Origin: Centropus unirufus
Taxonomy: Eukaryota; Chordata; Aves; Cuculiformes; Centropidae
Direction: 5' to 3'
DNA: 64,000 nt
Assembly (NCBI GenBank): GCA_013397695.1
Contig: VYZI01000242.1
Location: 841,822 to 905,821 of the forward strand
The stretch's first letter is position 1. Each line of letters starts with the position of its first letter. Of the stretch, positions 39,471 through 51,000 are shown piece after piece. The notes under the pieces are model-generated. The model was not told where the DNA came from and did not search any database. It saw only the letters and a program-made list of their open reading frames with translations. The translations under genes and the position numbers were made by a program.

Positions 39471-39954
39471 CACAGAATCACTAGGTTGGAAAAGACTTCT
39501 GAGATCGAGTTCAACCATACCTGTCTACCACTAAACCATATCCCTAAGCACCTCATCTACCCGTCTTTTAAATACCTCCGGGGATGGTGATTCCACCACC
39601 TCCCTGGGCAGCCTGTTCCAGCACCTGATGACCCTTTCAGTGAAAAACTTCCAATCTCCAACCTAAACCTCCCCTGGCACAGCTTGAGGCCATTCCCCCT
39701 TGTCCTATTGCCTGTCACTTGATAGGAGAGACCAGCACCCACGTCTCTACAACCTCCTTTCAGTAGTTGTAGGCAGTAATAAGGTCCCTCCTCAGCCTCC
39801 TCTTCTCCAGGCTAAACAGCCCTAGTTCCCTCAGCCGCTCCTCATAAGACTTGTTCTCCAGCCCCTTCACCAGCTTTGTTGCCCTTCTCTGGACACACTC
39901 CAGAACCTCAATGTCCTTGTAGTGAGGGGCCCAGATCGGAACACAATATTCGAG
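39471..39954 (-). mobile_element. CR1 LINE, inserted copy (5'-truncated), nested in outer CR1
   Basis: A 5'-truncated CR1 whose 3' end is at 39,471 on this strand (CACAGAATCACTAGGTTGG, the complement of the CR1 tail). Its 5' cut is near 39,954. On the - strand it encodes the ORF2 C-terminus: motifs LEYCVPIWAP, VLECVQRRATKLVKGLE and LRELGLFSLEKRRLRRDL at about 39,780-39,960, then RTRGNGLKL near 39,700. Its sequence is better preserved than that of the host element, as expected for a later insertion. It is not functional, since the RT and endonuclease are absent. Confidence 0.9.
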
Positions 39955-40422
39955 TTTGCCATAGAAGGAGGTCATCAAACTATTAGAGCATGACCAGAGG
40001 AGGTGGACCAAGATTGTGAAAGGCCTTAGGGGCAAGACTTACAAAGAGCAGCTGAGGTCACTTGGCCTGTTCAGCTTGAAGAACAGAAGGCTGAGGGGTG
40101 ACCTTATTGCACTCTACAACTTTCTCAAGGAGGGCAGTGAAAGGGGAGGTGCTGCAGTCTCTTTGCTGACGCAAGAAAACAGAATGAAACTGTGCCAGGG
40201 AAAGTTCAGACTGGACATTAGGGAAAGGATCTTCACTGAAAGAATGTCACTGGAACAGGCTTCTTAGGGAAGTGGTCAGAGCACCATGCCTGCTGGAGTT
40301 CAAGGTGCATCTGGATGATGCTCTAAGTCATATGGTTTAGTTTTAGATAGTCCTGTGAGGACTGAGTAGTCAGATTAGATTAATGTTATAAGTCCCTTCC
40401 AGCTTGAGATATGCTGCGATCT
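39955..40422 (+). mobile_element. CR1 LINE, outer copy, right part (ORF2 C-terminus and 3' end)
   Basis: This continues the outer + strand CR1 after the nested insertion. The left part stops within the sequence corresponding to CAGTTTTGGGCGCC and this part resumes just beyond it. Translated pieces include GLRGKTYKEQLRSLGLFSLKNRRLRGDL (40,018-40,110, seen in two blocks) and LCQGKFRLDIRERIFTE. The element closes with the typical CR1 end (CCCTTCCAGCTTGAGATAT) near 40,422. Together with the left part it is one 5'-incomplete element of about 1.27 kb. Confidence 0.88.
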
Positions 40423-41109
40423 GCAAGGTCTAAAACACTTCTTCCTGGCTCTTTGGAGGCAATGCTGTTATAAGAATAAGGCACTTTATGCAAGGCACAT
40501 TTGTTGATCTAACTGTAGTCAGTATAGAAAGACAGAGCAATCCACAATCAGGTGCGAGGCAGTGAGGCTACTTGATGAGTTGATATGACTTCTTACATAG
40601 TTTCTTTTTTCACAGCTTTACCTGCCTGCAGGTGGGTTGGTTGTACAGCTGAATGTCCATCATAGCCTCTGACTATGGGTGGAACAGCCCAGTATTACAA
40701 GAGAAAAACATACCATTGCTTATTTATTAGGGATTGGAAAAGGGACATTCAAACACATCTATTTATGCATAGGGCCTCTGTAGCCTTGGTAATGTTGCCA
40801 GTGTTCCGGATTGCAGAGCAAAGCAGGTTGAAAAGAGGAGTCGAGTATCCTCTGTGAGCTATCCTAGACTCAAGTTAACAGTAGCCATCAGCAGCTAAAG
40901 CAGACAGGAGTCAATGAGATTTGCCATGTCCTCTTCCATCATTGAATCCACAATCACAGCTTAGAACATGTAATTGTATAGGGAGCAAATTACTGAGCAC
41001 CTTAAATAAAGAGAAGAAAAAAGGGCATGTACCGCCAGAAGTTCATTTGCAAGGCATGATGGCCCTTAGGCCTACAGAAGGGCTCAACAGCTTCATTAAA
41101 TTTATTTTG

Positions 41110-41163
41110 GGGTGAGTTGCTCTGCAAGCAATTTTCCTTGAACATTCTGTAGGCTTCGGTGAT
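41110..41163 (+). repeat. Degenerate dispersed repeat, copy 1
   Basis: GGGTGAGTTGCTCTGCAAGC, then AACATTCTGTAGGCTTCGGT. It pairs with 42,355-42,405 at roughly 80 percent identity with small gaps. Possibly two fragments of one unrecognised old repeat. Confidence 0.6.
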
Positions 41164-42354
41164 ATAAAAAATTGGTTAGGGTTCCCCTGAACAAGGAACA
41201 TGGTAGTGGCCATATCTCAAGAGGCAATCTAAACCTTAACCCATACCTATGTGATACCCAACTCAACCAAGAGTTGTGATGTCTTGTTTTCTATGGTTTT
41301 GTCTTGCAGTGATGTTCTCTGCTGTCTAATTAGATGCAAATTCCACTTGTTTCCCCAGGGCTACAGAATTCAGGACATCGGACTCTGTACTGAGCCACAG
41401 TGTCCATGCTGTAGACTTCTCAGTGGGAGAGTTCATGTCACTTTTCTCCTCACTATCTACTTGCCTGTTTGCCTAGCTGGAAGAATTTGAAACATCTGAG
41501 GCTGCCTTGTCTTGGTTAAACTGAACAGGTTGGCCAGCAGGATTAAAAGTTACTGAGAGGAGACTGACTCAAGCTATGCATACACATAAACATACCCACA
41601 GCGTGTGATTACATTAACCTCATTGCCTTAGGAAACTAAACTGTGAGATGCAGTAAGGTTATGTGAAAAACAGTATTTTTCTCACATAGCAAGACAGTCA
41701 GTTATGTTTATTTGGACAATCAGTGGTTCAGAGAGATCTGAACAAATACATGTGTACATACAGTGAGAGAAAAGTATCAGCAGAACAAAAGAGAACAAAG
41801 AAAACCCACCTTGAAGTGGGTTTCATACAAGTGACTACCATAATTCTGACGTGTGGATGCTCTTGTAATAAAATATACACACAGGTGTACTGAGTGGTGG
41901 GTATAATTGAAGGTATGATACTTAGAGAAAGTAGAAAAGCTTTTATTCTTGCAGAAGCAAAGAACAACATATTTGGGATTTGTGGTGGAATTACTTTTTT
42001 AACCTACCTAGTGGAATGCTGTCCTGGCTAGAGTAGACTGCAAGTCCGTCCACAATGTTTTCTTTTGAAAGAAAAGGAATCATTTTCAAATGTCCAAAGC
42101 ACAACCATCTAACCATGTTTGAGTTGATTTGTTCTAAGCATCCCTTTATGGAAGATTATAGTCTACGTTTGGCTCTGCTCCTTGTTTCACGTGGAACATG
42201 ATGTTGCGGCTGCTCCTCTAACCTATACGCTGTCATAGTGGTTACAACGTGGTTACAGAATTTCCCACTGCTACAGAGATGCTGGGTGAATCTTAGATTA
42301 GGACAAGATTCTGTTCCTAGTGGTCAAGTTTTGCTTCATGCCAGGCCTATTATT

Positions 42355-42405
42355 GGGTGAGTTGCTCCACAGAGAATTCCTCAACATTCTACAGGCTTTG
42401 ATGTT
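42355..42405 (+). repeat. Degenerate dispersed repeat, copy 2
   Basis: GGGTGAGTTGCTCCACAGAG, then AACATTCTACAGGCTTTGAT. Same orientation as the copy at 41,110, 1.24 kb downstream. Upstream of both lies a weakly similar GCTTCAT...TTGGG stretch, so the repeat unit may be somewhat longer than marked. Confidence 0.6.
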
Positions 42406-43572
42406 GTAGGAATTAAGTTCGGTGTCAACTGAAATCTGAAGTTCTGTCTGGTGTAGTTGTAATCCACTGAGGTTAAATTGTGGAAGGTATGAATTAACAG
42501 CTTAACTTCATCTTGACCTGTACAATACTGGATAGGTATAAAATAATTCATAAGAGCAAGGATGGCAGCATTTAAATTCTGAGTATCTACAGAGCTCTTT
42601 CCTTTCTTTTGAAGTCTGAATATCAAAAGCACTAAGTACTTGTGCACAGCTGAGTTCATTGCAGACGTTTCTGAAGAAGCTGTGAATATATTTACCTCTT
42701 CAAACTCGAGTAAGCCTCTGGTAAGTGCAACAAATTGTCAAATCCATTTTGCATTCTCTCAGTTAATGTTCTGATGTCTGTTTTCAGCTTTATGCTACCA
42801 CAGATTTGGCAAGGCACAGGTAAAGCATTTTTTCCCAGCTCCAAACTATATCATGAACTCCACAGGCTTGTAAGCATTATTTATCTTGGTGGAATTCTTA
42901 ATGCAGCAGGTAGTAAGATGGCTAACAGAAAGCAGTGCTGCATTTCTCCAAGATAAATTTAGTACAAATAACTGCTAAGAAAAAAAAAACAAGTTTTACT
43001 ATACTGTGGGAGAAAAGTTTCAAAGGCTACCTGGCCACAGATTTCAATTGTTCTTGTATAGAACCTGCTTTGAAATGTACATGGCAATCTGACTCCCTGC
43101 TTCAGACTACTGGAACTGAGCAATAATCCAGCAATACTCCTCAGGGAACCTTCCTTGGCATGCCGTTCTCTCAGCCTCCTCTATACCCAGTCTTCACAGA
43201 GAAGCAGAGAAAGAAATGGCATAGGGGCATCTCCTACAACCCCACAACTAAACTGAACTTCATGCAGGAGGTGAAGAAGCCATTGTTTGGAAGATGACCG
43301 TGAGCAACACTAGGTCCCAGAGAAGATGAACAACACACCATTTCCCTTCTTCCTCTTCTCCCCATATCTGTACAGATAAATCTGTATCTGGTATTTAAAA
43401 CCTCTGACTTTCAAAACTCTGTCACATAGTAATAGACAGGTTGAGTTTAGGAATCCTATCCTCTTAATAAATACAGGTTCTGCTTCTTTGCCTTTTAGTG
43501 TTGCATCTACAGATCAGTTTTTCAGCCTTTTTAGTTAATATTTATGCCAAAGGAAAAAAATATTTACTTCTC

Positions 43573-43590
43573 TATTTATTTATTTATTTG
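43573..43590. repeat. (TTTA)n microsatellite
   Basis: About four and a half TTTA units. Short, possibly polymorphic. Confidence 0.85.
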
Positions 43591-45030
43591 CCAGTGTTTT
43601 ACATACCAGTTATTAAAGTTTTCCTGCGCCATCAATGAGGATGGCATTTTAAAAAAAAATAAAAATGCATGGCATGGAATACTCTGTTAAACCGAGGCAT
43701 GGAATTTAAGAAAGATACCAAATCTCACAAGTCTTACACTACAAGTCTTGTCCAAACTATTGTTTATAAACATGGACTAAGTTAAATACAACAAGCCAAA
43801 TGAATAGCAAAAGCACAACATTGATAGCAGGCATCAGAATCAGATAGGCTTCACAGAAGGATGCCAGGCAGCAAGATAGAAATCAAGTAATTCCCTTATC
43901 AGATGACAGCAGCATAAGGACGTCCCTGCGGAAGAGTTTCAAGGCCCTGGAGTACTGAACACCTTTGAAAATCTTCAAGGTTGCAAGATACATAAGGAAG
44001 TATTGAAAGCAATTACAGCATGGGTAACCAAGAAGATCGATGTGGGGATGCCCTAGAGGCCAAAACACTTTAAAGGATCCTCGGCATAGCCAACCTAAAA
44101 AACTGAGTAGGGGAATCCTATCTTTGTATGCTAGAGACTCAGTAAAGAGACCATCTTAAATGAAGAAATAATTTGTACCAAGAGCCACTTATGTCATTTG
44201 CATTGCTGTTTTGAATTAAACAGGGAAGTTGGTACAATTTGGATGAAATTTTTTTGAGTGCCCGTATAGCTGGCAGGTGCTTCTGTAGGTTTCAAATTCT
44301 GCTTCTTTTTTGGAGAGAAAATATTATCTTGGAGTCGTGGGTCCTGGTTCCAGCCCCTAAACAACTCGGCATCTCATTTGCATGCTGTTCTTTCTCAACC
44401 TGGACTTTCAGATGAATCCACAATAGGCAGGTATCTTTGTCCTCCCAAAGCTATGCAGCTCAGGAGATGACCAATGCTCAGTAGAAGTGTCCACCTCACC
44501 ACAACCTTATAAGCAAGAAGCCAGGTAAGGACTAAATCTTCTCAATGAGGTGAGCAGGGCTGTTGGTGTGTACATTTTGCTCTGAGAAGGCAAGAGGCCA
44601 ATTTCTTATAGGCAATTAGAACCTTGTGGCACCCACACACTTTGGCAAACCTGGGCTGTGATGTTTCACCCGCAGTGGGAAAGCGGGGTGGCTGATGATC
44701 AGCTGCCCATGTGTTTTGTCTGCTAGCCAAATTCTGTAGCCACTGGGCTTGTCTGCCTGGAGTGACCAAGTGCTGTGATCAAGGTGTACTGCACGATACT
44801 GCATGTTTAGCAGAAGAGACATTTTTGCAGGAATATTTGAGGGGAGCTTTATTTCTCCGGATACAAATACTAATTCATTCATTACAAGCCTTTATTAAAA
44901 AAAAAACAGGGAATTACTTTGTGACAAGAAGGTGTGAGTGTAAGAACTGTTGGTGAATTTAATCACTATTCTTTTTTCTTAAAATCTCAGATGATTTATA
45001 TTCCTATTTAGAAACAGTTAATAACATTTC

Positions 45031-45053
45031 CAAAGCATGTTTAACATGCTTTG
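45031..45053. repeat. 23-bp perfect palindrome
   Basis: CAAAGCATGTT, a single central T, then AACATGCTTTG: perfect 11-bp arms. Each arm has a CATG core. The first decamer (AAGCATGTTT) fits a p53-family half site, and the second (TAACATGCTT) fits 9 of 10 positions but overlaps it by one base, so a canonical p53 site is not formed. Confidence 0.85.
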
Positions 45054-48000
45054 AAGCAGATTAACTCTTGTAAGATTCTCCTTTCTTTATCTTTTCCTGT
45101 GTGTGATGTGATTTCTTGTCTTCAGGCACTATTCTCCTGTGTACAGATTGTGTCATCCATTCAGGGAACAGAAATAGTCCTGCACTGAGTCACACTGGCC
45201 AAATGCAGAGTGCCAAGCATGAAAAAATGCAGAGAAGCTTTCACTTCAAAGACCTTCTGGAAATGGAACTTTTCTTAACTATTACAAACATTTGTTGAGC
45301 AATTCTGACACATCTGTAAAATTCATGAATATGTTGAGGACAAGAAAAGTAGTTCCAAGAACAGATGAACTAATGAAACCTAATTTCCTATAAATTTCTA
45401 TTTAATTAAAAAAATATGTAGGAATCCTGTAAGACATGTCTGTTTCCTTATTCTAGTCTTTGGTGTTTGAAGAGGATTTTTAACCTTTTTCATTGCAGAA
45501 TATTTCTGCCTCACTGAGGGGAACTTTCTAAAATCTGTCAAGACCCAAGCCACAGTCCTAGTTTATGCAGATACCTCAGTGGGGTTTCTTTCTCTATGGA
45601 GACAATCTGGTTGAAAATGGTCAGGACTCGCAGAAAATTAGGGATTTAAGGGGGCGTAGGGTCAGATTGACACGGAACACTACAATCAGCCTTATATACA
45701 TAGTCTTTGTTTCTTCTGAGAAAGCAGGTTAAAAGAACCATTTATTTTTGGTAACTAGCAGTCACCAAACTAGAAGCAGTACCTGAAGGGTTAGTAGTAG
45801 CATGGATTGTGGTGGTGCTGGAGGAGAAACGTAAGAAGATCCCATAATGTCTAATGTTTTGAAAGACAAAGCAATAAAGCAAGTCAGGCAATGAGAAGTT
45901 TTTTGCCTGAATATGAAATAAACTTTGTCTCCTATAAGTCTGCTTAGGATTTAATTACTTGATACAGCGGCAGTATTATTCAGGGTCAAATACAACCTGG
46001 TAGCTTACAGAGTAGCTTCCTGTTTGAATATGTAAATCAGACTGATTTTTCTGGTTATGGAATAGCCAAAAGCGGACTGGATTAGTTGAGTTCAGGCATG
46101 GATTGTTGTTTGGCTGCTCTTGGGTTTGTTTTTATTTTACAGTACTGCTATAAAAAGTTTCTGAATAACTTCTGAACTTGAGCCCTGATTATGAGGTAGG
46201 GTAGGTCCACAGTTACACAATACTGTTCACAAACAGCTCTGTTCACGTGTGATCAAGCTCATATCTGGGCAAAAGTACAGACTAGGAAGAACAAGGGGGG
46301 GCAAAGTATCATATATCTGTTCTTTTGGGGATTTAGTAACATTTACCTGAGGAATCCAAATAGAACGCTGCAGGTGCAACAATTCAACCAGCATTGTTCC
46401 ATCTGTGCTAAGTGGCTTGGCAAGGATGGCAATGATTTTAAACAACTTGCATCGGATTGGACAGGAATTTTACATGAAGTTTGGAGAAAGGGCTCAGTGC
46501 GTAGGCAGCAGAAGTATCACTAGAGCTATTGCTTTTAAACAGCATAACTTCACAAGTCTATAGTGACCTAGCAAGCAATGCATGAAACAAGACTTTGTTG
46601 TGCACCACAAATGAGCTGCTGTAAGTCTTGAAGCTGTGAGGTGTCTGTCAGTGATGGGGATATTGCTTGGGTAAATCTCCTGCGAGAGGACTCTGGAAGT
46701 GAGAAAATTACAAAGAGTGCATGCATCTGGAAAGAACTATTTTCAGATTGCCTCTAAAAGTACACTTAAAATTGGGGAAATCTGCCTTCTCCATGACCAG
46801 CTTTCCTTTTGTTTCCTTTTTTTCCTTTTTCCGTTTTCCTCCCAAAGCTTTTCATTTCTGTGTTGCTAAACATTGCAATTTAAAACTACATGGAAGAAGT
46901 CTGGCCTTTTGCTGCTGTGGAAAGTGTTGAACAAGACATGCTTTTGGAAACCGGCCCCTAGCTGCACTGTATGCAAGGCTCCTGCTAGTTACATGAGGGC
47001 TTTAAAGGAGACAGCAGCTATGATAAGTGAGTAAAAATTCCAGCTCTGTAGAAATGTTTGCCCTTTTCTCTGCTGTGACTATAAACCCTCCCCTCTGACG
47101 CTAGAGAAGAGCGAGCACTGCTGCACACCCAGCAGCTGCCAGCTACCCCAAATGGCTCAGCATACCCGGGAACATCCATGCTAGCCAATGGCGTGCAAAA
47201 GTGCTCACTGGCTGCCTGCACGGACCTGCACAGCTATTGGAGTGTGTGCTCCGCGAATACTGGCAGTGCCACCCAGACTTCTGTCATTAGCCTAAGGTCA
47301 TCAGTACATTTCTGGGCATGGGAGTGTCTGCGTTTTGTGTGTCACCAGGGCTTGTCTGGGTGTGTATGTATTTGTTTGTGTGCTTACCCTGTAGTCATCC
47401 AACCTATTTTACGTGTGTATTTTGAAATGTTTTATAAAGTGGGGGTATGTATCTTTCTCTAAAGGAAAGTGAAGCACACGTTTGAATGTTATGCCCTTTG
47501 CTGGAGGATACAAAGCAAGCCCTTGGGAGAGATACAACCAGAACATCAAGCTTCTGGCATGAGGTCTGCAGTCCCTACTAAGTCATGTTAAGTTTTGAGT
47601 CTCCTCAGTTTAGGAAGCATTATGGATTGTAGATTATGTAGCACACATTCATACTGTTGTGTTCAGAAAGCCCCGTGGCAATGAAGAGAGGGAGTTGTAC
47701 TTCTCTACCTAAGGAATTTTGCCACTACCGCTACTACCAACAACAAGACCTCAGAAACAATTTAGAATACATTGACTAAAGCCTGAACAGCAAATAACAG
47801 CAAACAAGGGCACTCGTGTGCATCCTTTAGCAAATGTTTGACAGAGTGACCTGCCAAGTCCAGCTGCATTCATTTCCAGTGACCAAAGCAGGTGGCCACA
47901 GACCCAATTACAACCTGGAATGCTAAATCAGAGTGCTGCCCGTAGCCTGATCTGACAATTAGTCCAGCCCTCTGCTTTGCTGCAGGTTTGTTTACAATGA

Positions 48001-51000
48001 TTGCTCTTTCTTGAAATAATTAGTTTTGGTTAGTATGGCAGTTGTTGCTGATGATTTGGTTGTTTGGCAACTATCAGGTTTTGATTTTTTTTTCTTCAGA
48101 ATAGTTTTTTTTCCCCAGAATTTCTAATAGAATATATTTGTAGAAAGAAGAACTTCTGGGAGTGACATATTTTGTCTGTAAGATGTTTTCTTTAGGAACA
48201 TTAAAGGAAGTCTAGAAATAAAAATAATTCTTAACCAATAGGTTAACATGTTTCAACTTCAAAATATCTGAACAGATTGGGAAAAAAATGGATTCTTTTT
48301 TTAACAAAACACAATTTCTGGAAAAGTTTAAACAGTGTGCTTTATGAGTACAGCCTGTTCTGCACTTTTCATGGAATGCTAAAATTAACATGATAATGTG
48401 CCCACCTCCAAAGTAGAATATAAACTCAAAAAACCAACCAAAGAAATCACTTTGCAACAGAGAAATAGTTTCCTTTGGTCTTTTTTTAGACTCAAAACTC
48501 CTTAGGGCAGGGATAGTCTTTATTTTATATAATTTATTGGTCCAACCCACTGCTTAAACTTAAGAAGCAATAATTTGTACCAGACTTGATTCACATCATA
48601 AAAATGAGCTTATGCCCTCTTGTTGACATCTCTGTGGGGGACAGGAACTGAGCAGATATTCAGACTGGATATTGTTTCATTTCAGGTGGAGTTAATGACA
48701 TGATATTGTACAGCCTGCAGAATTTGCTCACTAAAATAAAATTATTTTTAAATGCTTTTCTCAGCTCTCTGAATCACATTCTCAATGTAGTTATAAACAG
48801 TGAGCAGCATATGAAATCGAAGCAGTCAAAGAACATAAGTGTTTTTTTGTGATAAAGTACATGAGTTAATTTCAACACTTAACTACATTTAGTCTGTGTA
48901 GTCTTGGAAAACAGTTCTGTTACTGCAAAAATAACTAAGAAAGAATGGGTTCTTCCTCCAACCCTACCCCCCCAACTCTTTTTTATGTGAAGAGGACAGA
49001 CAAGCTTGAAACATACTCAATTACTTCTCCTTCCCTCTTTGTCTCCCTTTCAAAAATCAGTTACAAACATAATTCATGAGGCGATAGTCTAATGAGTTTG
49101 ACCTCTTCTTTTGTAGGGGGATCAGCAGGCAAGTTGGACAACAGGGTATAACCAAGAGCATAGGGCTGAAAATGTGCTTCCTCTCTCGCTGTGTGCCTTG
49201 TGTTTCTACAGGAAAAAGCAAGTATCCAGAAGTCTTTACAGACAAGTGTTGTTAGCTAACTTCCTCTGTTGTGGTAGGTTATTTTGGGGAATCTGCTGCT
49301 TTGGATGAAGGAAGATCAGGCACCAGGTATTAATAGTCCCGAGTATCCTTGTCTTTTGTGAGACTCTGCTGCGACCTCTGGAAACCATGTGTGTGCCTAT
49401 GGAGGCCTGGGCAATTTTCTTAGTGCTGTTCAAAATTCCAATGCCTCTGCACATGAATGGACAAATGGAGAAGTTTGGTAAGCTCTTAGAGGACCACATT
49501 TCTTAAGTAATTTGTCAGAACCTTGTTCCTTCAGCTCATTGGAAAATAAGTCCTATGGGGCTGTGTTAACTTGAACAAGCTGAAATGTTGACCAAAATGT
49601 TTTGCCCTGATTCCCCTGTTTTGCTCTTTGTTATGCAGCGTTTTCCTAATATCATGCATTCATTGTACAAGCAGAGATTTACATATTCAGTAATGCTAAG
49701 ATAGTGCTCCACATTGAAGACCAGATTCCAAAGCCCTTACTCATGGTAAGTAGGTCCCTCCTCCGTGAGTAATGCCTTAGAGATCAGGGAAGCTCCCAGT
49801 GAAACAAAGCATTAGTTAACATGGGGTCAAACTTTAGAGCCTTTCCCCATAACATTAGGGACAAATATTGTTTCTTCCCCTCTTGTACCTCTGGGAGGAT
49901 CCAGTCCTACATATATTGGTCCTGGGCACGTTTAAGTCACATGGGAGTGATTTACACAGCCAACAGCCAGAAATAACTGGGTGGCAGCCTGGTATTAGAG
50001 CCAAATCAGGGGAACCCAACCCAAATTATCACCCACCTCTAATTGATAGCTCAGAGATCTGGCAGTTCCTAGATGCTCGCCACTCCACAAGTATTTTCTG
50101 TAGCTGGACAGAGTGTTTGTTCCACTCTACGAGCTCAGAAAGAGAGCAGCTCCAGAGCTGACACCAGGGAAAATCCTTCTCTGATGTTCAAAACTAGCTC
50201 CAGTGGTAGTGGATGTAGGTCGTTCCCTCTCCCTCATGCCTGAAAAGCTGTGGAGCGCTACCTAAGAACTAAGATACGATTAATTCATTGTAACAGGACA
50301 GAAGCTGTACTGTGTCAAACTAAAATGACACTTCCATGGCACCTCTCCTTACCTGTCCCATTCAATACCAATGGCTACGCTGGTGTTAGACTTTTTCCTG
50401 AGACAATGATTGCACTTGTGTCCCTGTACTTAACAGCCCTCAAGGAATCTGAACTCTCATAAATTGTTCACTTGTATCCCAGCAACTTGTAGTGTGGAGC
50501 TCCACAGCAAAGCTGGGCACTGAAGGAAAAGCAAAACTTTGGTAAAAAAGTATTGTCAAGTGCCGGCCATAGGGCCTGTAGGAGATGGCTGGTGACCTCT
50601 GTTCTTCTTAGGCAAGTTTTGGCTGCACAAGTTTCCCAATGTCCTGGCTTTATGCTCAAGAAATCTTGTGCCTGTAGCAATGCTGTTGCTATTTGGGTGG
50701 GAGGTAATTGTCTGTGTTAGACCTAGATTTGTGAAGACATTTCAGTATTTAATTCTTAAACTTAAAGAAAAGATCGGTGTTGTGTTGAATAAGAAGTCAA
50801 ACCTGCCAGTTTTGAGTAGAGGCATATTGGTGAAACACTGGAAGAAAGCTTGCAGGACTTGTTATTCTTGTTCTGTGAATAAGATGAGGCTTTCTATTTC
50901 CCAGATTGTCATTCTGACAAATTTTACAGGCACCAAAGTAAACAAATGCCTTTCCTAGAGAAACACTGCTATTAAAAATGCTCAGGCCAGATTTTTGTTT

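Noticed and set aside
39760..40267. 91-codon - strand and 83-codon + strand proteins
   Set aside because: These are the ORF2 remnants of the nested and outer CR1 copies.
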